Made by a program: the position numbers and the translations under genes. The notes below the pieces were generated by a model. It saw only the letters and a program-made list of their open reading frames with translations. It ran no database searches and was not told where the DNA came from. Below, piece by piece: positions 27,248 to 37,390 of a DNA stretch of 64,000 nt; within the stretch, counting starts at the first letter, position 1; every line of letters starts with the position of its first letter. Origin of the DNA: Lachnospiraceae bacterium (GTDB lineage: Bacteria; Bacillota; Clostridia; Lachnospirales; Lachnospiraceae); NCBI GenBank assembly GCA_017480445.1, contig JAFVAO010000069.1, positions 52,603 through 116,602 of the forward strand, read 5' to 3'.

Positions 27248-28547
27248 ATTTCTGCTTGTCGTGGACACTGATATCCTTGCCCAGCTGTACCTCCATGATT
27301 TTCAATTCGGTGTCTGCGATGACGGTATGCTTGCAGCCGGCCTGCATGGTGATGACATCACCGGCCTGTACGGCCTGCTCCATGCCGTCGACGATGGTTC
27401 TGCCCCTGCCGGAAAGGATGGTCCAGGTCTCGTCCCGTCTGGCGTGGCTGTGATAGTTCATGCGGTGGCCGGGATGCAAGGTGACCTTGATGGTCATGCT
27501 TTCCTCCTCCACATCCAGCACGCGGAAGGAACCCCAGGATTTCTCGGCGAACATGATCTGTTGGTCGATTTTGTCGACAAAGGGCTTCATATAGCTGGAC
27601 TGTTCCTTGTCTGACACAAGGATGCCCTCGGGACTGGCGGATATGACGGTGTCCTTCAGGCCCATACAGAGAATGGGCATATCCAGTTCGTTAATCACGT
27701 GTACGTTTTCACAGGTTTGATTCAAAATGGCGTTGCCGACGCAGGGCTCGTCCATAACCTCGGTCAGGGTGTTCCAGGTGCCGATGTCCTTCCAGCTGCC
27801 GTTGAAACGAAGAACCTGTATCCGGGACTCCTGTTCCACCACAGCGTAGTCAAAGCTGATCCTGGTCAGGGAGTCATACCTGTCAAACAGATCCTGATAA
27901 TCGGTAAAATCGATCAGTGCATGGGCGCGCTGCAGCACATAACCCAGACGATAGGCGAACACGCCGCCGTTCCAGAGGGCGCCCTGCGCGATATACGCGG
28001 CGGCGGTCTCAGCGTCCGGCTTCTCTTTGAAGCTGCGGACTGCGCTGACCGGATCCTTGGATGCGGGGATGATATAGCCGTATTTTTCACTGGGATAGGT
28101 GGGTTCCATGCCCATCAGGACCAGATTGGCGTCGCTTTTCGCAGCCAGCTGATCCAACTCCTTCAGCGCATGGAAATAGTCCTCCTCCACATACGGGTCT
28201 ACCGGGCAGACGATCACGGGCTCCTCCCCCCGCACGCCGATCACATCGTGGAGATAGGCGCTTGCCAGAGCGATCGCCGGAAAGGTGTCGCGTCGGCAGG
28301 GTTCCACACAGATGCCGACAGATTCGCCGAGCTGGTTGTGAATCGCGGCGACCTGGCTTTTAGAGGTCGCGATGGTGACATCGGCTGTCGGGTCAGCGGT
28401 GAGGATCTGGCGATAGACTCGCTGTACCATGGATTCGTAGGTGTCGTCGGGACGTTTGAACAGTTTGATAAATTGCTTGGAGCGCACCTCGTTGGACAGT
28501 GGCCAGAGGCGTTTTCCGGATCCGCCGGATAATAAAATGATATGCAT
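27231..28547 (-). CDS. manC: Mannose-1-phosphate guanylyltransferase
   Basis: The 438-residue protein has the N-terminal nucleotidyltransferase motif LLSGGSGKRLWPLSNEVRSK (pyrophosphorylase GxGxR-type loop), VIVCPVDPYVEEDYF, FKEKPDAETAAAYI and NGGVFAYRLG, plus a C-terminal cupin with GHRMNYHSHARRDETWTI. That is the ManC/type II layout, though a separate manA follows, so the cupin may be a remnant or a second isomerase. It makes GDP-mannose from GTP and mannose 1-phosphate. GAGGGAAAA precedes the ATG. No phosphomannomutase gene is visible in the window. Confidence 0.92.
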   Translation of the reverse strand: MHIILLSGGSGKRLWPLSNEVRSKQFIKLFKRPDDTYESMVQRVYRQILTADPTADVTIATSKSQVAAIHNQLGESVGICVEPCRRDTFPAIALASAYLHDVIGVRGEEPVIVCPVDPYVEEDYFHALKELDQLAAKSDANLVLMGMEPTYPSEKYGYIIPASKDPVSAVRSFKEKPDAETAAAYIAQGALWNGGVFAYRLGYVLQRAHALIDFTDYQDLFDRYDSLTRISFDYAVVEQESRIQVLRFNGSWKDIGTWNTLTEVMDEPCVGNAILNQTCENVHVINELDMPILCMGLKDTVISASPEGILVSDKEQSSYMKPFVDKIDQQIMFAEKSWGSFRVLDVEEESMTIKVTLHPGHRMNYHSHARRDETWTILSGRGRTIVDGMEQAVQAGDVITMQAGCKHTVIADTELKIMEVQLGKDISVHDKQKYELEQ

Positions 28548-28581
28548 GATTTTCCCTCTTTCTGAATGGATGATTACAGCT

Positions 28582-29538
28582 TCAGCGTTCCGCCCGCATG
28601 GGATTTTGCAGAAAATCTTTGTAGCTTAAGCGGATGCCGTCCTCCAGCTCGGTGCGGTAGGTCCAGCCCAGCGCCGTTGCCTTGCTTACGTCGAGCAGCT
28701 TGCGGGGCGTGCCGTTGGGCTTGGTGGTATCCCAGGCAATACGCCCCTCGTAACCGATCACTTTTGCGACCAGCTCTGTCAGTCCCTTGATGGTGATCTC
28801 CTTGCCGGTGCCGGCGTTGACGGTCTCATCACCGCTGTAGTGGTTCATCAGGAACACGCAGAGGTTTGCCAGGTCGTCCACATAGAGGAATTCCCGCAGG
28901 GGCGAGCCGTCTCCCCAGCAGACCACCTCCTCGGCGCTATTTACCTTGGCCTCGTGGAACCGGCGGATCAGCGCGGGCAGCACATGGCTGTGGGTGGGAT
29001 GATAGTTGTCATTGGGGCCGTAGAGGTTGGTCGGCATCACGGAGATATAATCGGTGCCGTATTGCCGATTCAGAAATTCACAGTATTTTAAGCCGGAGAT
29101 CTTGGCCAGGGCGTACGCCTCGTTGGTCTTCTCCAGCTCGGAGGTCAACAGGCAGCTCTCCGGCATGGGCTGGGGTGCCAAGCGAGGATAGATACAGGAG
29201 CTTCCCAGGAATTCCAGCTTCTTGCAGCCGTTCTGCCAGGCGGAATGGATCACGTTCATTTCGAGGATCATGTTGTCATACATGAAGTCTGCCAGCGCCT
29301 CGTTGTTGGCCAGAATACCGCCCACCTTGGCGGCAGCCAGAAAGACATACTCCGGACGTTCCGCCTCGAAGAAGGCCTCCACATCCGCCTGCCGGCACAG
29401 GTCGAGCTCCGCGTGGGTGCGGGTGATGAGATTGGTATAGCCCTGCCTGCGCAGTTCTCTGACGATTGCGGAGCCCACCATGCCGTGGTGGCCCGCCACA
29501 TATATTTTTGCATCTTTTTTCATTTCTGTATTTGCCAT
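28582..29538 (-). CDS. fcl: GDP-L-fucose synthase
   Basis: The 318-residue SDR protein starts at ATG 29538, with AGGTG about nine bases upstream; GTG 29550 or an internal ATG 29523 are alternatives. Motifs: [63 protein letters not shown] (Tyr-Lys catalytic pair), and [12 protein letters not shown]. This is the GMER/WcaG pattern. The enzyme epimerises and reduces GDP-4-keto-6-deoxymannose to GDP-L-fucose with NADPH. It follows gmd by four bases. Confidence 0.94.
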   Translation of the reverse strand: MANTEMKKDAKIYVAGHHGMVGSAIVRELRRQGYTNLITRTHAELDLCRQADVEAFFEAERPEYVFLAAAKVGGILANNEALADFMYDNMILEMNVIHSAWQNGCKKLEFLGSSCIYPRLAPQPMPESCLLTSELEKTNEAYALAKISGLKYCEFLNRQYGTDYISVMPTNLYGPNDNYHPTHSHVLPALIRRFHEAKVNSAEEVVCWGDGSPLREFLYVDDLANLCVFLMNHYSGDETVNAGTGKEITIKGLTELVAKVIGYEGRIAWDTTKPNGTPRKLLDVSKATALGWTYRTELEDGIRLSYKDFLQNPMRAER

Positions 29539-29542
29539 GCGT

Positions 29543-30601
29543 TTATTCACCTGCCTGTGCTTTTCTCTCGCGTATAGCGAGGCTGCGGTCGTGCGCGGCC
29601 ATGAGCCGGATCAGTTCGGTGTAAGGGGTCTTCTGGGGATTCCAGCCGAGAACGGTCTTCGCCTTGGTGGGATCGCCCCAGAGATTGTCCACATCCGTGG
29701 GGCGGAACCACTGGGGATTGACACAGACCAGCATCTTGCCGGTGGCGGTGTCATAGCCCTTTTCATCGATCCCTGTGCCCTCAAAGCGCAGGTTGATGCC
29801 GTTGGCGGCAAAGGCTTTCAGGGTAAAATCCCGCACGGTGTGCTGTTCGCCGGTGGCGATGACAAAATCCTCCGGCGTGTCATGCTGCAGCATCAGCCAC
29901 ATGCACTCCACGTAGTCCCTGGCGTAGCCCCAGTCCCGCAGAGAGGCGAGGTTGCCGAGCTCCAGGTGATCCTGCAGACCCTCCGCGATGCGGCCGGCGG
30001 CGCGGGTGATCTTGCGGGTGACAAAATTCTCGCCTCTGCGTTCCGACTCGTGGTTAAACAGGATCCCATTCACCGCAAACATCCCGTAAGCTTCGCGGTA
30101 TTCCTTGACGATCCAGAAACCGTACTGTTTGGCCACGGCGTAGGGACTGTAGGGGTGAAACGGCGTGGTTTCCTTCTGTGGCACTTCCTCCACCTTGCCA
30201 TAGAGCTCCGAGGTGGAAGCCTGGTAGATGCGGGTGGTCTGTGCAAGTCCGGCGATGCGCACGGCCTCGAGGATCCGCAGGACGCCGAGGGCGTCCACGT
30301 CGCAGGAGTACTCCGGCACCTCAAAGGAAATCTGCACATGGGACTGTGCCGCAAGATTGTATATTTCATCAGGTCTGGTCTGACTGACGATCCGGATCAG
30401 CGAAGAGGAATCGCTCAGATCGCCTTCGTGCAGCGTGATGGTGCCGGCAGCGATCAAATGATCAATTCTGGCCGTGTTGGGGAGGGAGGCGCGGCGTACG
30501 ATACCGTGCACCTCATAGCCTTTCTCCAATAGCAACTCTGCCAGATACGAGCCATCCTGCCCGGTAATTCCTGTGATCAAAGCGCGTTTTTTTGATGTCA
30601 T
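29543..30601 (-). CDS. gmd: GDP-mannose 4,6-dehydratase
   Basis: The 352-residue product is a typical Gmd: [80 protein letters not shown] (Tyr/Lys), [15 protein letters not shown] and [13 protein letters not shown]. It converts GDP-mannose to GDP-4-keto-6-deoxymannose. AAGGAGAA lies close before the ATG. It is the first gene of gmd-fcl-manC-manA, a near-complete GDP-fucose route, transcribed away from the AraC gene. Confidence 0.95.
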   Translation of the reverse strand: MTSKKRALITGITGQDGSYLAELLLEKGYEVHGIVRRASLPNTARIDHLIAAGTITLHEGDLSDSSSLIRIVSQTRPDEIYNLAAQSHVQISFEVPEYSCDVDALGVLRILEAVRIAGLAQTTRIYQASTSELYGKVEEVPQKETTPFHPYSPYAVAKQYGFWIVKEYREAYGMFAVNGILFNHESERRGENFVTRKITRAAGRIAEGLQDHLELGNLASLRDWGYARDYVECMWLMLQHDTPEDFVIATGEQHTVRDFTLKAFAANGINLRFEGTGIDEKGYDTATGKMLVCVNPQWFRPTDVDNLWGDPTKAKTVLGWNPQKTPYTELIRLMAAHDRSLAIRERKAQAGE

Positions 30602-30654
30602 GACGGTTCTCCTTTATGTGTTCGTTTATAGCTTATACTTGTTTCATATCTTTT

Positions 30655-30683
30655 ATTGTATTCCGGCGTACCTTTCTTTTTAA
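30655..30683 (-). promoter_or_regulatory. Possible promoter of the gmd operon
   Basis: On the minus strand TTAAAA (30678-30683), 17 bases and TACAAT (30655-30660) give a plausible promoter with a ~47-base leader before gmd. The divergent AraC gene has only a loosely matching extended -10 (TGATACAAT, 30724-30732). The AraC regulator could control either direction from this ~200-base gap, which otherwise holds nothing recognised. Confidence 0.42.
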
Positions 30684-30802
30684 GGGCATATTTTGCGAAA
30701 AACTAGCATTATATTGACTTTCGTGATACAATGAAACATGCAAAGAAAAACAAGCGGCTGCGCAGCAGACATTTGTTTTCATGCAAACAGGAGGGCGATC
30801 GC

Positions 30803-31702
30803 ATGGATACATCCCTGTTTGACGGCAATCTGGTGCAATCCAACCGCATCATTTACACACCGTCGGATTTTGCCAAAGCCAATTTCATACATGTGCAGGA
30901 GGTCGGAGAGCTGCGGGCCAGAAAGCCGCACACCAGCCAGCGGAAAAATCTGGCGTCGTATCTGTTTTTTATGGTGCTTGCGGGCGAGGGAAAGCTGACC
31001 TACGGCGGCAGAGACTATGCGCTTCATGCGGGAGACTGCGTCTGCGTGGACTGTCGGAAGGATTACGCGCACAGCTGCGCAGAGACGCTCTGGACGTTGA
31101 AGTGGGTGCATTTTTACGGGCCGAATGTCAGCGCGATTTACGGCAAATATCTGGAGCGGGGCGGCAAGCCGGTCTTTACGCCGGCGGACGGCGGGGCGTT
31201 TGAGCGGGTGCTGGATCGCATTTATGAGATTGCGGCGTCCCAGTCGTATATCAAGGACATGCAGATCTATGAACAGCTGACTGCGCTGCTTGCGCTGTTG
31301 ATGCGGCAGACCATACACGGCGAGGACGGTTTGCCTGCGCAGGCGTCCGACGGACAGGAGCAGGACAATCCGCGCTATGCGGGAAAGCGGCAGAATTTGC
31401 AGGCGCTGAAGGAGTATCTGGACGAGCACTATGCGGAGAAGATCACGCTGGATGCGCTGGCGGAGCACTTTTTTATCAATAAATTTTATCTGACCAGAAT
31501 TTTTAAGGAACAATTCGGGGAATCTGTCACGGAGTACCTGCTGCAGGTGCGGATCACCAGAGCCAAGCAGATGCTGCGCTTTACGGATCAATCGATCGAG
31601 GAGATCGCCCATGCGTGCGGGATGCATGACGCCAACTATTTTTCCCGCGTGTTTAAGCGGGTGGAGGGCACATCGCCCGGGGAATTCAGAAAAGTCTGGT
31701 AG
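30803..31702 (+). CDS. AraC-family regulator with cupin sensor domain
   Basis: ATG 30803 lies seven bases after AGGAGGG, giving 299 residues; the open frame upstream has no ribosome site. Residues ~35-130 form a cupin-like ligand domain (FFMVLAGEGKLTYGGRDYAL, GDCVCVDCRKDYAHSC). The last ~100 are a double HTH: ITLDALAEHFFINKFYLTRI and SIEEIAHACGMHDANYFSRV, ending FKRVEGTSPGEFRKVW. Such proteins often sense sugars. It is divergent from gmd and directly upstream of a GT-C-like gene, so control of GDP-fucose supply is a reasonable inference. Confidence 0.88.
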   Translation: MDTSLFDGNLVQSNRIIYTPSDFAKANFIHVQEVGELRARKPHTSQRKNLASYLFFMVLAGEGKLTYGGRDYALHAGDCVCVDCRKDYAHSCAETLWTLKWVHFYGPNVSAIYGKYLERGGKPVFTPADGGAFERVLDRIYEIAASQSYIKDMQIYEQLTALLALLMRQTIHGEDGLPAQASDGQEQDNPRYAGKRQNLQALKEYLDEHYAEKITLDALAEHFFINKFYLTRIFKEQFGESVTEYLLQVRITRAKQMLRFTDQSIEEIAHACGMHDANYFSRVFKRVEGTSPGEFRKVW

Positions 31703-31711
31703 GGGATCAGG

Positions 31712-32977
31712 ATGAGAAAACAGGTGGAACATACAGAGAGCAAACAGAGGAAACAGGAACAGTGGCTGGACATCGGCATCTTTGTCGTGCTGCTTGCGGC
31801 GGTGTCGGTGATCACGTACTGTCTGTTTTACAGACAGTGTGTGGAGAGTCTGAGGGGCACGAAGGGCTCCGGGCTCTACCACTCCGACATGCGGGCGTAT
31901 ATTCTGGAGATGCAGGGGCTGGACAGCGGCTACAGCTTTCCCTACCCGATCTTCTTCAAGCTTTCGGCGTTTCTGCACTTGTTCGTCGGGCCGGAGTGCG
32001 CGGTGGCGCTGGCGACGACACTGCTGAACGGGCTGGCGATGGTGTTCACGAAATGGGCGCTGCAGCGCGCGAGCGGCAAGGAGATGCGTGCGCTGTTTCC
32101 GGGATGTCCGGTGCTGGGCGGTGCCTGTATCAGCGTCGTGAGTGTGGCGTTGTTTTTTGTGTCGATGGTCTTTCCGCCGCCGGGGCATTATCTGCCGGGG
32201 ATCCTCTTTACGTACCTCGGCGTGTTTACGCCCAACCCGTTTCACAATGCCACTTACATGGCGGCCAGACCGTTTTCCATTCTGGCATTCGTCTGGCTCG
32301 CGAAGCTGTTGGACGGCTATGAAGAGGGAGCCTGTGCAGCGAAGGACTATGTGTTGTTTTCGATCTTTTTACTGGCGACGACCATGACCAAGCCGAGCTT
32401 TACCATCGTGCTCGTGGGCGCGGCCGGACTGGTGATGCTGTTTCGGTTGCTTCGAAGCAAATTTGCCGACTGGAAGGCGGCGATCCTGTTGGGACTTACT
32501 TTTTTACCGACCTTTGCGGATCTGCTGTACCAGTACAAGGGCGTGTTCGTGCCGGAGGAAGGTGCGGAAGGCGGGATCGGTTTCTGCTTCGGCAGGATCT
32601 GGGGATTGTACTGCCACAACATCCCGCTGGCAGTGGGATTGGCCGCGGGCTTTCCCATTTTGGTACTGCTTTTGAACTATAAGGAGTTAAAGACAGACAC
32701 CTTGTACCGGCTGTCCTGGCAGATTTATGCGATGGGATTTGCGATGGCGTTTTTCCTGTATGAGAAAGGGTTCAGAGAGCCGGATTTCAATTTCTCCTGG
32801 GGATATATGGGTGGGATTTTCATCGTGTTCCTCGGGGCGCTGCATGTGTTGCTGCGCAAGACGGCGAGACGTGAAAAGCCGTTCCTGCTGGCGATGCAAT
32901 GGGCGGCGTTTGGCTGGCATTTGCTGTGCGGACTGTATTTCTTTTACGGAATCTGCCAGGGGCATATGTACTATTAG
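31712..32977 (+). CDS. Multi-spanning membrane protein, GT-C-like, unknown
   Basis: After a hydrophilic N-terminus (HTESKQRKQEQ) the 421-residue protein has about ten hydrophobic segments. The first extracytoplasmic loop contains SDMRAYILEMQGLDSGYSFP, with an acidic residue pair in the place where GT-C lipid-linked glycosyltransferases keep their DxD-like motif. A conserved family name was not recognised. It has an AGGGGATCAGG ribosome site nine bases after the AraC stop and converges with the next gene, overlapping it by four bases (TTAG). Function proposed: transfer of a sugar from a polyprenyl-phosphate donor outside the membrane. Confidence 0.6.
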   Translation: MRKQVEHTESKQRKQEQWLDIGIFVVLLAAVSVITYCLFYRQCVESLRGTKGSGLYHSDMRAYILEMQGLDSGYSFPYPIFFKLSAFLHLFVGPECAVALATTLLNGLAMVFTKWALQRASGKEMRALFPGCPVLGGACISVVSVALFFVSMVFPPPGHYLPGILFTYLGVFTPNPFHNATYMAARPFSILAFVWLAKLLDGYEEGACAAKDYVLFSIFLLATTMTKPSFTIVLVGAAGLVMLFRLLRSKFADWKAAILLGLTFLPTFADLLYQYKGVFVPEEGAEGGIGFCFGRIWGLYCHNIPLAVGLAAGFPILVLLLNYKELKTDTLYRLSWQIYAMGFAMAFFLYEKGFREPDFNFSWGYMGGIFIVFLGALHVLLRKTARREKPFLLAMQWAAFGWHLLCGLYFFYGICQGHMYY

Positions 32978-34527
32978 GGACGGCTGCGGTCGCCTAGGCC
33001 GCTTAAGCCCGCCGCAGCGTAGGGGATGAGCAGCAGCCCGTAGAGAAAGATATAGCGGGCGTTGGCCTCCCAGATCATGTGGAACAAAAAGCCGCCGAAA
33101 GCGCCGATCAGACCCAGATAGAGATAGAGCGCCGTGGCGCGGCGTTTCCACAACCGCAGGAAAAAGAATGCAAAGCAGCCCAGATACAACACACTTTGGT
33201 AGATGTTGCAAAAACCGATATACCACTGGCTGTACGCGCCGTCGTAGAGCTTCTGGAAAAACGGGTGCCGCTCGCCCAGTGTGGCGAGGGTCGCCTGGCG
33301 GCTGGCATAGGTGCCGTCCGCCCACTGGGACAGGTATTTGTAGAAATAAAAACTCATCGCATAGGCGGGATGCGCCTTGAAGTAAGCGATGCGCTCCTCG
33401 ATGAACTGTTCACTGCGCTGTGTAGTCAGGCGCGTGTCCATGTCGCTCTCCTGATAAGTGTTGAAATTATAACCGTTGTACCAGCCGTTGCCGCGGGAGG
33501 ATTCCTGCATGCCCATGGCAAAATAGGACATGGCGGGTACGCCGTCCTGCAAGGTGTTGCCGGCGCGCAGCTCATATGCCTTTCGGGTGATGGGCAGGAT
33601 GCTGACGGACAGGATCGCGCCGATCAGGCACAGGAGCAAGAGCCGGTAGCGACGCCGGTTCAGCGCCTCGAAGACCGTCACCAGGAGCACAGCGATGAGG
33701 AGGATCAGAGAATTCTTGCGCAGCAGGACAGAGAGCGTCAGCAAAAGTATGCATAACACAGCGTCTCCTGCGGGATGCGCAGGTGTCCGCCCGGCTGCGT
33801 CATCACTGCGCAGCAGCTTCATCAGAAAATAGATCCCTGCGGAGAGCGCCGCGAAGGAAGGGGTTTCTCCGTAGACAAAGGAGCTGTACATGATGAGCGG
33901 AAGATTGCATCCTGCGAGCAGCAGGTAGATACAGTCAATCCGGTCATCCGCCCACAGCAGATGGACGGTGCGGTACTGCGTATATACGATGCTGCAGGTC
34001 AGCAGCACATAGAGACATTTGATAAAATGATACGCCTGCAGATCCAGATGCAGGAGATTCCACAGACGGATCAGCAGTTCCCAAAAAGCCATCAGCCCTA
34101 CCTGCTGCGGATAGTAGGAGAGGTAGGAGTCCGTGGGATGAATGACAGAGGTATCACCTGTCGCAAGCGCTTCGGCGGCGGAATACACGGACCAGGCGTC
34201 CGCGGCCGGCGCAGTTCGGCCAAACAGGATCAACAGACCGCCGCACATCAGGATCCAGACCATCACGAGCGCGAGCAGAAGAGGTTTCCTTCTGGTGGCA
34301 GATTTTGCGAACAGACCGCCGAGACCGAGGAACACGCCGCCGAGGATCAGCATGCCCGGCAGACTGATCAACGGATTGTCCGGCACAGTGAGCACCTCCT
34401 GCGAGGTCATATCCTGCGCATAACAAGTGAACAGCAGCCCGCTAAGCAGAAGGATACCGGTGAAAACAAGCGCGAGTCCCTGTATGAAATTGCAGGCGAT
34501 GGTGTAGAGTCTGCCGGAGTTGTGCAT
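32974..34527 (-). CDS. Multi-spanning GT-C-type glycosyltransferase (PMT/ArnT-like)
   Basis: The 517-residue protein has about a dozen hydrophobic segments. Loop 1 after the second or third helix carries APAADAWSVYSAAEALATGD, a DxW-type acidic motif, and later MYSSFVYGETPSFAALSAGI, similar to PMT_2/GT39-like proteins that use polyprenyl-phosphate sugars. A long extracytoplasmic segment with MSYFAMGMQESSRGNGWYNG and 'NTYQESDMDTRL' lies around residues 330-380. It is a lone gene on the minus strand among plus-strand neighbours. The donor lipid could come from the DPM-like enzyme next door at 34.7 kb (inference). Confidence 0.7.
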   Translation of the reverse strand: MHNSGRLYTIACNFIQGLALVFTGILLLSGLLFTCYAQDMTSQEVLTVPDNPLISLPGMLILGGVFLGLGGLFAKSATRRKPLLLALVMVWILMCGGLLILFGRTAPAADAWSVYSAAEALATGDTSVIHPTDSYLSYYPQQVGLMAFWELLIRLWNLLHLDLQAYHFIKCLYVLLTCSIVYTQYRTVHLLWADDRIDCIYLLLAGCNLPLIMYSSFVYGETPSFAALSAGIYFLMKLLRSDDAAGRTPAHPAGDAVLCILLLTLSVLLRKNSLILLIAVLLVTVFEALNRRRYRLLLLCLIGAILSVSILPITRKAYELRAGNTLQDGVPAMSYFAMGMQESSRGNGWYNGYNFNTYQESDMDTRLTTQRSEQFIEERIAYFKAHPAYAMSFYFYKYLSQWADGTYASRQATLATLGERHPFFQKLYDGAYSQWYIGFCNIYQSVLYLGCFAFFFLRLWKRRATALYLYLGLIGAFGGFLFHMIWEANARYIFLYGLLLIPYAAAGLSGLGDRSRP

Positions 34528-34654
34528 GGCGCCGTTTCCCTTCTTGTCTTTCGTGTACGGATCGGTTTGCCCGGCCGTTTTTGTCGGAATTGATCTGTTT
34601 AGACATTATAGCATAAGATTCTGAATAAAAACAGTGGCTGTATGAGAATAATCG

Positions 34655-34663
34655 TGATAAAAT
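34655..34663 (+). promoter_or_regulatory. Extended -10 element TGATAAAAT
   Basis: TGATAAAAT at 34655-34663 lies about 38 bases before the GT2 start at 34701. No good -35 is seen, as is usual for extended -10 promoters. It would start the 34.7-38.6 kb gene group. Confidence 0.45.
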
Positions 34664-34700
34664 AAAACTGTAAATGTTTGGAAGTAGAGAGGAAGCAGTG

Positions 34701-35642
34701 ATGGATAAAGTAGCGGTGTTGATTCCCTGCTATAATGAGGAAAAAACTATCGGGAAGGTGATCGCCGACGTAAAGCAGGCGTTGCCGGAGGTGGTGATCT
34801 ATGTATATAACAACAATTCGACGGACCGGACGGAGGAGATCGCTTTGGCGTCCGGTGCGATCGTGCGTCAGGAGTACAGACAGGGTAAAGGCAATGTGAT
34901 CCGCCGGATGTTTCGGGAGATTGATGCACAGTGTTATCTCATGATCGACGGGGATGACACGTATCCGCTTGACTGTGCGGCCGAGATGGTGGACCGGGTG
35001 CTGTCGCACAATGCGGATATGGTGGTGGGGGACAGGCTTTCTTCCACCTACTTTACGGAGAATAAGCGTCCGTTTCACAATTTCGGCAATAGTCTGATGC
35101 GTTTCGGAATCAACAGTCTGTTCCACTCGGACATCAAGGATATCATGACCGGCTATCGGGCGTTCAGCTATGAGTTTGTCAAAACATTCCCCGTATTTTC
35201 CAAGGGATTTGAGATCGAGACGGAAATGACGATCCACGCGGTCAACTACAATATGCAGGTGGACAATGTGGTGGTGGAGTACAGGGATCGGCCAGAGGGA
35301 AGCGTATCGAAGCTCAACACGTACTCCGATGGTATGAAAGTGATCCGTAAAATGATTCAGTTGTATAAAAATTATAAGCCTATGCAGTTCTTCGGGCTCA
35401 TGGGATTTCTGCTGATCGCGGTGGCGGTGGCATTTTTTGTGCCGGTAGGGTTGGATTATCTGGATTCCGGTCTGGTGCCGCGGTTCCCCACCCTGATCGT
35501 CTGCGGTTTCATCGCGCTGGCGGGCGTGCTGTCCTTTTTTGCCGGTATGATTCTGGAAGTGATCGCCGCGAAGGACAGGCGGGATTTTGAGTACCGTCTG
35601 AACCGCATTTATGATGCCAAAAAGGGTAAGGAACAGAGATGA
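34701..35642 (+). CDS. GT2 polyprenyl-phosphate glycosyltransferase (DPM1-like)
   Basis: ATG 34701 with GAGAGGAAG upstream gives 313 residues; a start 27 bases earlier lacks a ribosome site. The domain reads VAVLIPCYNEEKTIGKVI, YNNNSTDRTEE, a metal-binding MIDGDDTYPLD, DIMTGYRAFS and FEIETEMTI, then two C-terminal helices (~235-260 and 270-295). This is the dolichol-phosphate-mannose-synthase-like group, which loads a sugar on undecaprenyl phosphate. The product would serve the GT-C proteins nearby. It overlaps the next gene by ATGA. Confidence 0.88.
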   Translation: MDKVAVLIPCYNEEKTIGKVIADVKQALPEVVIYVYNNNSTDRTEEIALASGAIVRQEYRQGKGNVIRRMFREIDAQCYLMIDGDDTYPLDCAAEMVDRVLSHNADMVVGDRLSSTYFTENKRPFHNFGNSLMRFGINSLFHSDIKDIMTGYRAFSYEFVKTFPVFSKGFEIETEMTIHAVNYNMQVDNVVVEYRDRPEGSVSKLNTYSDGMKVIRKMIQLYKNYKPMQFFGLMGFLLIAVAVAFFVPVGLDYLDSGLVPRFPTLIVCGFIALAGVLSFFAGMILEVIAAKDRRDFEYRLNRIYDAKKGKEQR

Positions 35643-37390
35643 GAAAACGGTTGCTATATGCTTTTGCAGGCGGTCTGTTCTTCTTTTTTCAGATCACCGG
35701 CCATGACCTGGCCGTGCAAGGCAATTTGGATTGGACGGTACAGTACACGCTGTTTACGTTACTTTGCAGTGCGGCGGGCGGGGTATGTGTCGCAATGGCT
35801 ACGCAATATGTGCAGAGGTTGATTGCACCGCGCAGCGGAGCCTCGGGGGATACGCCCGCGGTGAAAAATGGGGCTTCGGGCGACGCGTCCGGAGAGAACA
35901 CGCGCGGCACAGCGGGACGCTCCGGCGGCCTTAGGTCGTGGCAGGCAGGCCTGATCAGCTTTGTACTGCTGTTATTGTGCTGGCTGCCCTGTTATCTCGC
36001 TTATTATCCGGGGATCTGCGCCTATGATGTGACGATCCAGACCGGGCAGATTGTGAGCGGCAGTTACAATGATCATCACCCCATCGCCCACACATTGCTG
36101 TTATCCGGCAGTATGCGGCTGGGGCAGGCGCTGTTTGGCGATGTCAACACGGGGATCGGTCTGCTGGTGTTTGTTCAGCTGGTGCTTCTGGCGGGGGTGT
36201 TCGCCTGGGGTGTGGCGCTTTTGCACAGACGGGGCGTCGGACGCCCGGCACTCATCGGGCTACAGGTGTTTGGCATGGTATATCCCTTTCACATGTACAT
36301 GAGTGTCAGTGTGATCAAGGATGTCTGGTTCAGCATGTGGTTCCTGCTGCAGGTGCTGGCGATGTCGGAGGTGCTCCGACGGCGGAACAGGAAACCGGAT
36401 CGCTATGATCTGTTATTCTTCGTGAGCTCTGTGGGGATGCAGTTGTTCCGCAATAACGGCAGGTACGCGCTGCTTGTGCTGCTTGTCGGTCTGGCGGCGG
36501 CTGTTTTGTTCGGCAAAGGCCACAGGCGCTTGTGGGGCAAGCTGTGCGTCAATGCACTGCTAGCCTTTGTGGTCGGCAGTCTGTGCCTGACGGGGCTTTT
36601 CCGCGTCACACACGCCAAGCAGGGGGACAGGCGGGAAATGCTGAGCATGCCCATCCAGCAGTTGGCGCGCTGCATGCTTTACCATGGCGGCGTGGGTGTC
36701 CTCGAGGCGGATGACGGCACAATGGGGGCGCAGGATCGGGCGCTGATTGCAGATTTTCTGTTGGATGAAGGATATCAGTATTATCGACCGGAGATTTCAG
36801 ATCCCGTCAAATCCCACACCAACACTTATGTGGTGCGTTATCGGGCGGGGGAGTTTGCACGGACGTATCTGCGGCTGCTTGGCAGTTACCCGGGCGATTT
36901 TGTGAATGCGGCGTTGGCGGTAAACGCAGGCTATCTGTACTTGGGGGATACCAGTCACGCCACGGTGAACCAGAACGGAGTTGATGCGGGGCTGGGCTAT
37001 GTGCAGACCCGCTGGGTGGAGGCAGAGTTAAATCCCCGCGGGATCTACAAGGATTCCAAATGGGAATCGCTGCATGCGCTGTTGGAGCGGCTGGCGGATG
37101 AAAACGCGTATCTGAAGATACCGGTGCTTCGCTATCTGTGTGTGCCGGCGATCATTTTGTGGTTGTATCTGGCACTGCTTGCGAAGCTTCTGGCGGACGG
37201 ACAGTATGCGAAATGTCTGCCGCTTCTGCTGGTATTCGGCTATTATCTGACCTTGTTCCTGGGGCCGGTGGTACAGCTACGGTACCTGTACCCGCTGATC
37301 CTGGCACTGCCGTTTCTGGCGGTGTGCAGTCTGGAGAAGCAGATGCAGATAGTAATATATAAAAGTAAGAAGAGACGAAACCATGACTAG
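35639..37390 (+). CDS. DUF6020-family membrane protein (GT-C-like)
   Basis: The 583-residue protein has about a dozen hydrophobic segments and the motif CYLAYYPGICAYDVTIQTGQ, then NDHHPIAHTLLL, which I associate with DUF6020 proteins of Firmicutes surface-glycan loci. Residues ~62-100 are a low-complexity Gly/Ser/Ala insert with repeated GASGD units between two helices. The last cytoplasmic tail is basic (YKSKKRRNHD). The function is not established; the acidic and HH motifs in the first outer loop suit a lipid-linked sugar transferase. Starts by ATGA overlap with the DPM-like gene and overlaps the next gene by eight bases. Confidence 0.72.
   Translation: MRKRLLYAFAGGLFFFFQITGHDLAVQGNLDWTVQYTLFTLLCSAAGGVCVAMATQYVQRLIAPRSGASGDTPAVKNGASGDASGENTRGTAGRSGGLRSWQAGLISFVLLLLCWLPCYLAYYPGICAYDVTIQTGQIVSGSYNDHHPIAHTLLLSGSMRLGQALFGDVNTGIGLLVFVQLVLLAGVFAWGVALLHRRGVGRPALIGLQVFGMVYPFHMYMSVSVIKDVWFSMWFLLQVLAMSEVLRRRNRKPDRYDLLFFVSSVGMQLFRNNGRYALLVLLVGLAAAVLFGKGHRRLWGKLCVNALLAFVVGSLCLTGLFRVTHAKQGDRREMLSMPIQQLARCMLYHGGVGVLEADDGTMGAQDRALIADFLLDEGYQYYRPEISDPVKSHTNTYVVRYRAGEFARTYLRLLGSYPGDFVNAALAVNAGYLYLGDTSHATVNQNGVDAGLGYVQTRWVEAELNPRGIYKDSKWESLHALLERLADENAYLKIPVLRYLCVPAIILWLYLALLAKLLADGQYAKCLPLLLVFGYYLTLFLGPVVQLRYLYPLILALPFLAVCSLEKQMQIVIYKSKKRRNHD

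Noticed and set aside
30714-30732. TTGACT with TACAAT as promoter of the AraC gene
   Set aside because: The two boxes are only seven bases apart; at most the extended -10 is usable.
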